Below, piece by piece: positions 45,913 to 55,059 of a stretch of DNA of 55,059 nt (its first letter is position 1; the number at the start of each line of letters is the position of its first letter). The position numbers and the translations under genes are program-made. The DNA is from Porogramme epimiltina (Eukaryota; Basidiomycota; Agaricomycetes; Polyporales; Polyporaceae): the NCBI GenBank assembly GCA_900155495.1, contig FTLJ01000270.1, positions 1 to 55,059 of the forward strand, written 5' to 3'. Under the pieces are notes generated by a model, which had not been told where the DNA came from, ran no database searches, and was given only the letters and a program-made list of their open reading frames with translations.

Positions 45913-47086
45913 CTACAATGCAGGCGCCGAGTCCCTGTCTTGCGAAGTATTGGCCTCTGACTGATCAGTGATCGCTGAGCTGTCTTGGCTACGTGCAGCA
46001 AAGACGGGAGCACTGAAAGAGTAACGTGGTGGGACCACGTTCCAGTGGGAGCTTGAGCACCAGATCGTGGCAAGGATTGCTCCAAGGACGGTCACATAGA
46101 TGTTTATCAGGTAGATGTATGAGCCAACCAGGAAGTCATGGTCCTGGTAGGCTAACACAAGTTGCACAACGTTGAGAATGACCGGAAAGACGAAGTTTGT
46201 AACGGCGATCCAGAACAAACTGCGTATACGCGACAGGACGGTATCTGACCTTCCTGTTAGGTGTTAAATGAAGAACTGATGATTATTAGCAGCATACCAG
46301 TGAGTGTGCTTGAAGTAGTGAGGACCTGCGTGCGCTTCCTGTCACTCCTTCCAAGATAAAGTCTCGTCAAGAAAAGAGCAGAGGTAAAGCTAGGGATAGT
46401 TGTGGGAATCAGTATATATATGATGATGAGGTGCGTACGGTACTCAACGTGGTGTCGAATGTTTGAAGAAACCACTCAATTCTTGCATTTGGTGTCTTCC
46501 ACGTTATTTGTCCCGTGGCGAGGGCATTGGTACTGGCCAGAGTGCGCCCAATCGTGATGATAGAATCGAGAGTATTGACCACTCTTGCCAGTTTTACGGT
46601 GATTATTGGGACATATATTGCAGCTTTCTGCGACAGAGAAAGGATAGATGGTGGATAGACAGCGACCACGCGAACGATGAGCGTTGCCTCCGCTACCATG
46701 CCACAGAGGAACTCAGATAACCCAAATAGGACATCGGATACATTTGTTGTTGGTTGTGCGAGAATGGTGCGAGTCTGCCAAAATGTCTTATAGTTAGATC
46801 TCCATCTCTTTTCAAGGACCTGTGTACAACGTACCAGGCTATAGATTGCCAGAGCTCCTTGAGAGATTCCAAGGAGCACTGAAATGACGTTCAGAATGAA
46901 AATTGGTTTTGGGCGAAGAGATGGCGTGGAGAAGAAAAAGAGGGCGACCATCACTGGAACTAGCATTGAAGAGAATACAGTTGCAATGATGAGGAAGTTT
47001 AGGGATGGATGTATGATGGCAATGAAGTTAAGGCCGGGTGGGGGAGTTGGTAACATGGATCCTGGGGAAAATGAGATCTCGGGCAT
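45913..47086 (-). CDS. Clustered 7-TM protein D (family 4)
   Basis: 336 aa from exons 47086-46835, 46774-46449, 46389-46298 and 46253-45913. Begins MPEISFSPGSMLPTPPPGLN, close to the start of A (PPPGLN before helix 1). Markers: FSTPSLRPKPIFILN, LIVRVVAVYPPSILS, RIEWFLQTFDTT, then exon 4 with RSLFWIAVTNFVFP and YIYLINIYVTVLGAILATIW. Like A, intron 2 uses the uncommon donor gttgag. The tail is shorter than in A and rich in Ser, Asp and Gln. Function unknown. Confidence 0.85.
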
Positions 47087-48725
47087 GACGGTGAGGTAGT
47101 CTGGATGGAGGGGTCAGCACTCAAGATCCAGAATAACTCTGTCATTTATATCAGAGATATAAGTTCGCCAAACATCTATCCCTTGATATGATCCTGCTCG
47201 TGCTGTCACAGTCCCATGATGTATCGCCTTTAGTACGAGAAGCGAAAATCTAGTTCCCAACTAGTACGCCTGTCGATCATTGGTCGTAGTGCCAGCGCCA
47301 CCACTCTTACCTCGTATCCGATCACTCAAGTATACTTACTGGAGTCCCTTACTGAAGTCATCAACACGTACGCCCGTACTACTAGTACCACAAATATCTG
47401 CGTCTATGGCGCGGGAGAAGATGTCCTATAAATTCTGACACTTAACACGAGTAGAGACTCTCATACGAGTTCGGGTAATGTGACATCGATTTTAAATGTG
47501 GCAGCCAAATCAGCTTCCATGAATCCTCACGAGAGAAGATGTCCGCCAAGTGTGCCACAGCTGTACCCCGTTTTCCCACGAATCCGAGGCGGCCGGAGTC
47601 ACAAGTACACAACTTACTCGCGTTCACAGCTTTGCGGGATATGGGACACGCCTCGCTCCCCTCCTCATAACACCACTCTCAACCCCGCTTCATGAAAAGA
47701 GTCGATTCTTTTAAAAATCTCCCCAAATCCCCGTGCTCTTCTTGTCCCCGGGGTGTCGAGTGAGACTGCGTTTTTTCGGCTTCTTCTCTGCACGGCGGCG
47801 GCGTGGACAGCCTTGGCGCTCCGGGAGAGGAGGAATTCTGACGGGCGGTGGAGCAACCGTTGTTCGTACCCCTGAAACTTGGAAGGAGGCATAGACCTGT
47901 GGCGTGCGCGTAACCCATAAGGACGGCAGGTTTAGAACCCACTGCCCTTACAGCTGTATGGTCGGGGGCGTCGAGGTCCGAAACGTCGTGCAGCCGTTAT
48001 ACAACAGTATTTTCTCTCGCATTCTCTCTCTACCCTACACTACAGCACACTACACTGACGGTGAGGGCGCCACATGCCCAGCAGGCGCTCCTCCGCGCCG
48101 CGCCTTCCACATCCTTCTTCTTCTCGGCTCATGTCCCGTGACCTCCCCGTCTCCCCCACACACCCTAGCTACTTTGCCGTTCATGCCTACCATAGGGCCC
48201 GGCCCTCATAAACACGGATACCAAAACAACAATCTCCCCGATCTCTCAGGCTACGTGGTTATGGCGGTATTCACTGGAGGAAAGTCAGCGCCTGGAGCCC
48301 TCTCCGGAATCCCCTGGAGTATTGTCCGTACCTGTTGCGTTCATGTAGGTTGTTCGGCTGGGCTAGGATGCGAAACATCCAGCGCGAATCGGCAGTGAAG
48401 GCGTTTTTGACTCAGTCGCATAGATCTGTCGGAATTCGAAGAATTTTTCTGTATCCTATATGCGGATATATCAATGCAGGTGTCTTCCAACGAGGAGTCT
48501 CTGGCTTCTAATAACTTTCGACATCGTCGGTATCACAACCGTGTTGTTAGTGTTGATTGACGGAAATGGGAATAAGGACGAACAAAAGGGGGACGAATGT
48601 TGCCTTGTGCACCCTACACAGCCCAAATTTGGGAACGAAATATATGAACATTGTCGTTGTCTATCCACACTGAAGCCATCTGATCAGTCACGCCCTATTA
48701 CACGACACTACCACTTTGACGACTA
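47087..48725. other. Intergenic, no gene recognised
   Basis: 1.64 kb between the start of D and the 3' end of E, both on minus. Several open frames of 65-165 codons (for example plus strand 47904-48398) have no domain content. Confidence 0.45.
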
Positions 48726-49967
48726 TTATTTCGCGACAACGACTAAGGAACTGCTTCCTCTCCTGCTGAGGGTACTATAGGTGGATGAAGTGATGGCACT
48801 TGATGCTGGAGCAAACATCATCGTACTGAACGGCATATGCTGGGGTTCTTTGCCTTCGTCTCCCGCAGCGCTTTTCCAATGAGTGCTCGAGCACCAGATG
48901 GTGGCAAGCAGCACAAATACGATAGCTAAGTAGTTGTTTATAAGGTAGAGGTAGGTTCCGTAGAGTGTGTTTTTCCCTTCAAAAGAGAGGATAATCTGGA
49001 TAATGTTGAGAATAACCGGAAAGATGAAGTTAGAGTGTTATCCAGAAAAGGGTCCCCAACCGTGCAAAGTAGGAGCCTACGAAATCAAGATCAATTGATG
49101 TATATGGTCAGTGGAGTTCCAGGTGTGCCGACGTCTACGCACTTGGCTCGATCCGGGAAGGATGTGTAAGTGACATGCTTCCCGGTTTCAGTTGCCGGGC
49201 CTGGTGGAGACGAAGCAAAAACAGCATGGAGGTGTACCTAAGCGAAGACAACTAGTTTAGCTCTCTAGAACATCATCTAAAGTGAGCTAGATAAATACAA
49301 GCTCACGTTATATCGAATGTCCCCATGAACCACTCTATTTTTGGACTAGGGAGTGCCCACGTTGCGGAACTGGCAGCGAGAGGGCTCGACGCAGTCGCCA
49401 AACTTTGGTGCAACTGAAGGGTACACACAACTGCGTTGATGACTCGCGCGACCTTCATCAGAGCGAGCGGTGCGTATACAGCGATTGAGTATATTCGTGG
49501 AAGCTTTGATGGAGGATAAGCAGCCACGACGCGAACAAGAAGAATGGAGTCGGCGATGAACGGCGAAAGGAATCCCAGGACGTCGACGGCTGTGTCTAGC
49601 ACCGCGACATTCACGGGCCTATTCATAATAGCACAAATCTATGACGGAATAGGCGATTGTTACTATATGATAGGCTTACAAAATAGACAGGACATACCGA
49701 GCTGTATACACCCAAAGCTCCCAGTGTGAGGCCGAATAGGATTGACACAACATTGAGGACGAATATTGGTTTCCGCCGTAGCGTGGGCGTGGAGAAGAAA
49801 AACAGGGATATAAGGATAGGTACAAGAACAACTGAGCCCGCCGTGACGATGAGAAGGACGACCAGTGATGGTATAGCTGCCTCGGTGTCCATACTTGAGG
49901 ATAGCCTTGCTGAGGACTCATTCTGCGAGAATGAAGTCGCCGTTTTGATGTCAGGGAGAAGAAACAT
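48726..49967 (-). pseudogene. Clustered 7-TM copy E, broken by a 2-base deletion (family 4)
   Basis: Exons 49967-49698, 49638-49307, 49237-49143 and 49076-48726 follow exactly the family plan, but sum to 1048 nt, two short of a multiple of three. In exon 4 the segment that reads LFWIAVSNF in gene C reads LFWITL then TAA (49032-49030); dropping two bases there explains it. After the break the other frame continues cleanly (NFIFPVILNIIQ, then YLYLINNYLAIVFVLLATIW) to a stop at 48726. All splice sites and upstream helices are intact, including LLVRVVAAYPPSKLP. It is therefore a very young pseudogene, a polymorphism, or a sequencing error. If translated as is, it would lose the last helix and tail. 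Confidence 0.75.
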
Positions 49968-50718
49968 GTGAGGAACTTCATGGAGTAGGAACTGAGACTT
50001 CGCCTTGAGCCTAGTGCTTATATGATGGTCATGTCGAGCGCATGATTTCCACGACAATGTCCGGTTGGAGTGACCGGCGGATAAACCTTAAAGGATGTAC
50101 GACATGCCTGTGCTAACGAGCCAAAAACGATGAATGGAAATGGCGACTATGTTATCCGCAGCCTGGTACTCTGGTGAGCTGTTGCCCGTCATTTGAACAT
50201 AACAACATGGACTCGCCTCAGTCACAGCTCCATTGGCATACTTGTACTAGTCTTCCCCAACGTTCCAGATCGGAATATGTGCGCTGGCTGTACAGGAGGT
50301 CTGCTCGCCACAATGGAACCGCTAAAGCAGACAGGGAAGCCCACTCATAAAACAGATAGCGATCATCAAGAGAGTAACCGTACTTGCGCGCCGCCGGAAC
50401 CACACGTTGCTTAAGATGACCTTTCCCCTTCCCCTCATCCCTTGGTGTCCTTGGGGATCTGGGAATCACCAAATTGCCCTGCCGAATCTTAGACAATATA
50501 GATACTGCACATTGTACTTGAAGACCTGGTGTTACGAGGAGCTCGACAATCGGGAACAAAGATGAGCGCGCATCAACGGATATGAAACTGTGCAAAAGAT
50601 CAGCCCACGCCCCTTTCTCTGTCTGACCAATCCTACGTTGCAGCCACACATGAGTACACTTCAGGTGTCGCCGCCGGCACCAGCCCCGCCACAGCATCCA
50701 GATGCGCAGCCCCGCGCG
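49968..50718. other. Intergenic between E and GMC-2
   Basis: 751 bp with the promoter of E and the 3' side of GMC-2. No gene recognised. Confidence 0.5.
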
Positions 50719-52827
50719 TCAGCGCCACGCCGTCTTCACCAAGTCCGCACACTTCTCCGCGACGACCACAGCAGGGGCCATCGTGTGTGACCCGATGATT
50801 TCAGGGAACACCGAGGTGTCGCACACGCGCAGCCCACGCACCCCGTGCACCCGCAGCTCCTGGTCGACGACGCTTGGCCGCTCGCCGTGCGCGCTCGAGC
50901 CCATGCGGCAGGTAGACGTGTAGTGGAACACGGTCCTGACGCGCGCCCGGATCCATGCGTCCAGCGCCGCGTCGTCCGCACCGCCATCCGGAGGCACCTC
51001 CAGAAGCCCGATGACCGGGTACCCCTGTTTCTGCACCTCCTCGAACAGGCGTAGCGCGACGCGGATGCCCTTCCGCATGGGCTCGTGGTCCGCAGGGTCG
51101 GAGAGATACCCGAGGTCCACATTCGGGCGCGCGCGGGGGTTCGCGGTGGCGAGGCGCACAGTGCCGGTGGACTTGGGGCGGATGAGGGTGACGAGGAAGG
51201 AGTACGCGCCGACACCCGGCGTCTCTACTTCGGCGGTGTTGAGCGTGAAGTGCATGAATTCGATATCTGGGCGGTTCTCGGGAACGCGCGCGTCGAGGTC
51301 CTCCGTGGATGCCGCGGAGATGGCGTGGGAGGCGTCGAGGAGACGGGTGGGGAAGAACGAAGACGCGTTCTGGAAGGGACGCCCGAGTACACCTCCGCCA
51401 GAGATAAGGTACTTGAAGACCTCGAGGACAACGGAAAGCGGGCTGACTTCGAGTTGGTGGATGGAATCTTGGATTGGCACCTGCATAGACACTGGGACGG
51501 CCATGTGATCGGCCTGTGGATTCAACTGATTAGACAACACGGGAGCGGTGTCGAAAGCCGGCCTCACCAGATAGCTCCCGACGGCGGGCATATCAAGAAG
51601 GACAGAAACTCCCTTCTCTTCGAGATGCGCCTTCGGACCGACGCCACTGTGAGATTATGAGCTGCGCCATCTACGGCATACGCAGCAGAGAATGTACCTG
51701 AGCATCAGAACCTGGGGGGAACCTATCGCGCCCGCGCACACGATAACCTCCCGCCGTGCCTTCGCCACATACCGGTAGTCGGCTTTGCGTGGATTGGTCG
51801 TCTCGAGATGGACCCCCGTAGCGCGCAGCCCATCGCCTTCTGTTGAGAGCTCAATGCGGCAAACCGTAGTGTTCGTACAGATGTTGAGACGGGTTTTGCG
51901 TTCCTGTGTGAGTTGTGGAGGCAGAAATGCATGATATGTCGAGTTCCGCTGAGCTTTCTCGTCCACAACGACGTCGAGGATCGCGGTGTGCGCAGCCGGG
52001 ATATCTGGGGAGTTGACATCAGAGACAAACTGCATGCCGAGAGTTAGCGCTGCACGTTCAACGCTATCCTGTGCGTAAGCGAACGCAGTGTCTTGTGACC
52101 GCAGAGGACTTACTGTTTCACGATCTTGTAAGGCTCTGTGAAATTGCCGTTTTTCCAGACGCCTAGAGGCAGAATGTGTCAAGAGTGCAGTTGAAACATC
52201 TACTCACGGCGAACCTTTGGTATTTCTGTACGCCGAGGCGGGGTGCGAGCGGGTGTTCTCGGACTTAAGGAAGTAAGGCTCCAAATCATCGTACCCCCAT
52301 CCCTCGTTTCCTAGCGCCTTCCACTGGTTGTAGTCTCCAGGACAACCTGTGTCCAGAAAGGTAGACAGTCAGCGCTTTTGCCTTCAATGAGCCCTGTCAG
52401 CGCACCTCGAGTGTACAACATCCCATTGATGCGCGACGACCCTCCGAGAGCAGCCCCTTGTATGACCTGGAGGTACCGGTTGCCAGCATCATGCACCGGA
52501 AGCGACCACCAGGTAGAGGAGAGACCGGAGTCGCGGAAGATGTTTCCGGACACGAGAGGATTGCGGGAGATCCACGTGTCCGCGACGGGACCCTGTTCAA
52601 CGACTAGTACAGAAACGTCGGGGTCTTCGGAAAGCCTGGAGGCCAGCACGCAGCCTGCTGTGCCACCTACACACGAGAATGGGACTCAGCACGACGCTAT
52701 TTGACTGTATTTTCGCACCTCCAACGATGATGTAGTCGTATGTATATGTTTCGGCGGGGACTTGTGGCGACACAGGGAAGGGTGTTCCGACCTCGCGGGG
52801 AGTGCGTTCAGGCACTGCAACACCCAT
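50719..52827 (-). CDS. GMC oxidoreductase 2
   Basis: 595 aa from exons 52827-52719, 52666-52406, 52346-52215, 52162-52122, 52068-51698, 51646-51568 and 51513-50719. Same enzyme class as GMC-1: YDYIIVGGGTAGCVLASRL, the signature 1 stretch GAALGGSSRINGMLYTRG, GAIGSPQVLML, and the catalytic histidines in VFHYTSTCRM and GSHTMAP. Five exon lengths match GMC-1 (109, 261, 132 and 79 exactly; the last 795 against 798). Intron 3 uses a weak donor (gttcgc) and intron 4 must use gtgaaa rather than the stronger gtaagt 8 bases later to keep frame. The N terminus from MGVAVPERTPREVG has no signal peptide; the in-frame region before it has no ATG. Clearly older than the GMC-1/GMC-3 split. Confidence 0.88.
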
Positions 52828-54028
52828 GACGATACCGTCGAAGTTAGGGAACGCGAAGGAGCGGGTGGGGTTACGGGGGGGAACAGAAAGCACACACGCA
52901 CACAATATGAACGCCCACTGCTGTGGCGTGCGTGGAAAAGCCCGCAATGAATCATAGCACGCGCACCTTGTTTGAGGGGATGGAGTGTAAAGGAGCGAAG
53001 ACGGAAGCCATAAGGGAAGTAACAGGTAGTGCGTAAAGACGTTGTATTGTGGGAGTGACAGAATGTCTTCTCTACAAGCCTACGAGTCGCAACGCACGCC
53101 AAAAGCATCCAGATGGAATACAGACTCACGCCATTCCAGCATACCTCCGACCGTCCCTTTCCTCGCTCCAGCTTCCACAGCCTGCGCAGTTCCATCCTAA
53201 CCTGTATAGTTGTAGTTGACTTGCAGATTAGCCCCTGTGGAGGAATGACCGACCTGAAGAAATTCTCAGATTCAGCTAATGCGGCCACTAGTAATACGCA
53301 CCCGTCTATCGCTGCGTGTGAAGACGGACAACAGCGACTGTGCTACCAGGTAACGCTGACAGAATAAAAGGGAGTGTGAGGAAGTGAGATGGAACCTAAG
53401 GTTGAAACTTGGGGTGCGAGAGGAGGATAGAGGCGAATGCCACACCCCAGTAATTCGGTCAGTTAACTATTGACTGTTATGCTGTTATTGTGCTATTTTG
53501 TATTGAGATCATTGTAATGACTCGGTCGACTTTGGATGACCAAGTGGGGGCGTCTATATCACGTGAACAACACCGTCAGCATATTATGTCACCGCATTCC
53601 TAGCCGTGCTTATTTCTGAACGATCTTCATGTCCACGTAGCATGCAGAGATATTGAGGGGTCGTAGAAAGGTGGGTTCTATCAGCGCCTTTTGTCGCTGT
53701 GTACGCACTGGAACGATTGACTGATACTTTCGTGAGTGGCTGTTTTATGCTGTGGACGGCGAGAGTCTGATTGGGCAGACCGATTGTACGAAGGTCCGCC
53801 GCACACCTGATTGTCCTGCCTGGGTCGTTTTGCGCTTTAAATCAATGCCTATGCTTTTTAGTCGCGGTGCTGACGTGCAGTTCGGTTCTAACTCGAATGC
53901 GTCCACGAAAGTTGACCGTGGCATTGCCTCGATTCTTGATAAGCGCTTAGTGCCCTTCTCAACGCGCCTCTCACGCCCAATTCCTCTATTTATACGCCAT
54001 TACCACTTCGCTGTCCACCGCTACGACT
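52828..54028 (+). other. Divergent intergenic region, GMC-2 / GMC-3
   Basis: 1.2 kb between the head-to-head GMC-2 (-) and GMC-3 (+). TATTTATA at 53987-53994 is 35 bases before the GMC-3 ATG and is a plausible TATA element. No gene recognised. Confidence 0.5.
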
Positions 54029-55059
54029 ATGTGGACAAAGGTTCCAGGGCTCACCCCCCGGGAAGTGGGCACCCCTATCCCAATCTCCTCTCAAGTTCCC
54101 CCAGAGACGTACACGTATGATTACATAATCGTTGGAGGTACGGGTCTAGCTTCTGTCGAAGCCCTGCCTGACAACTCTATCCAGGTGGCACAGCCGGATG
54201 TGCTTTAGCCTCACGTCTCTCGGAGGACCCAAAAGTCTCCGTGTTGGTCATCGAGCAGGGCCCTGTCGCTGACACGTGGCTCAACCGCATTCCCCTCCTC
54301 TCAGGGAACATCTATGACAAGGCCAATCTTTCCTCCAAATGGTGGTCGTTGCCAGTGAGAGATGCCGACAACCGGTTCCTCGAAATCATACGTGGCGAAG
54401 GCCTTGGAGGGACATCGCGCGTGAATGGCATGCTCTACACTCGCGGTTTGTTAGAACTTACCTTATAAGGATGTAAGCGTGCTGACGGCACGTGTGAACA
54501 CAGGCTGCCCTGGGGACTACAACCAATGGAAAGTGCTAGGTAACGAAGGGTGGGGCTACGAAGACCTTGAGCCCTACTTCGTCAAGTCTGAGAAAACGCA
54601 TTCCCATGCGGCGTCGACGTGCCGAGGGACGAGAGGTAGGCCTCAAGGGCCTATCTCGGCGTGTTATATCCTCACCGTTGTCTGGTCGTAGGTGTCTGGC
54701 AGAATCGTAACTTTGCAGAAACGCCATACAAGATTGTTGGACAGTATGTCTTGTTCACCTCTCCGTCTTAACGACTTCGCTCAAACTATCATCAGCGCGG
54801 ACCGCGCCATCCAGAAAGTTGGCATCCCACGAGTGCCAGATGCGAACGCTGCGGACGTCCCTGCAGCACACATCGCGACACTCGATGTGATCCAGGACCG
54901 CAAATACCACCGACACTCCACATTCCTCGCTTTTCTCCCACCCCAGCTTACGCAGGAGCGCAAGCGTCGCCTGAAGATCTGTCCCAACTCGGTCGTCTGC
55001 AAAGTCGAGCTTGCGTCGGAAGGCGGTGCGGTCCAAGCAACAGGAGTGCACTTTGAGAC
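54029..55059 (+). CDS. GMC oxidoreductase 3, 5' part (partial at window end)
   Basis: Start MWTKVPGLTPREVG at 54029; exons 54029-54137, 54185-54445, 54504-54635, 54692-54743 and 54796 to the window end. The first four exon lengths (109, 261, 132, 52) are exactly those of GMC-1. FAD motif YDYIIVGGGTAGCALASRL and GEGLGGTSRVNGMLYTRG are intact. No frameshift or stop in the visible part. Exon 2 differs from GMC-1 at about 18 of 261 bases, mostly silent, while the visible 264 bases of exon 5 differ at one. Intron 2 uses the donor gtttgt. The catalytic histidine part lies beyond the window. Product presumably the same activity as GMC-1. Confidence 0.9.
54796..55059 (+). repeat. Near-identical inverted copy of 34273-34536
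   Basis: 264 bases of GMC-3 exon 5 match the reverse complement of GMC-1 exon 5 with one substitution (A to C in a CGA/CGC codon). The match starts at the exon edge; the adjoining introns are dissimilar. The right end is cut by the window. Confidence 0.9.

Noticed and set aside
1..55059. CRISPR arrays, transposases, reverse transcriptases, viral genes
   Set aside because: None of the recognisable motifs or regular spaced repeats of these elements were seen on either strand.

Overview
The window is nuclear DNA from a basidiomycete fungus. Genes are cut by many 45-70 nt introns, there is no operon structure, and the protein families (expanded orphan 7-TM proteins, UstYa/DUF3328 proteins, GMC oxidoreductases, a But2-like single-pass family) are typical of Agaricomycetes. 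A wood-decay polypore is my best guess, but that is inference. I reconstructed 24 protein-coding genes by hand splicing. For every complete gene except one, the exon lengths sum to a multiple of three; the exception is a frameshifted 7-TM copy. No rRNA, convincing tRNA, CRISPR array, transposase or reverse transcriptase was seen.

Left part (1-32.8 kb), a mixed region. In order: the 3' end of a kynurenine-aminotransferase-like gene (+); an orphan 7-TM protein (-); a FAD polyamine/amine oxidase (+); a PP2A-family phosphatase (-) sharing a 229-bp divergent promoter with an acyl-protein-thioesterase-like protein that lacks its catalytic serine (+); a second 7-TM protein (+); a UstYa-like protein with both metal motifs damaged (+); a But2-like single-pass protein (-); an intact UstYa-like protein (+); a GNAT acetyltransferase (-); a small secreted peptide (+); a divergent pair of Hsp20 chaperones with a perfect heat-shock element between them; a third 7-TM protein (+); a second small secreted peptide (-); a third UstYa-like protein (+); a second GNAT (-); and an F-box protein (+).

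Right part (33.2-55.1 kb), an amplified block. Five paralogues of one 7-TM family (four - and one +) lie in 14 kb with a short-chain dehydrogenase embedded among them. The block is bracketed by GMC oxidoreductases: GMC-1 (-) on the left, GMC-2 (-) and GMC-3 (+, running off the window) on the right. GMC-1 and GMC-3 form an inverted duplicate about 19 kb apart. Their visible exon 5 differs at 1 of 264 bases, while exon 2 differs at about 18 of 261, which looks like recent gene conversion. The rightmost 7-TM copy has a 2-base deletion in an otherwise intact coding sequence.

Functional reading (inference): the oxidoreductases (GMC, SDR, amine oxidase, UstYa) suggest oxidative small-molecule or peptide chemistry. 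The many 7-TM proteins suggest lineage-specific sensing or transport. The amplified 7-TM/SDR/GMC block is the strongest candidate for an undescribed gene system.
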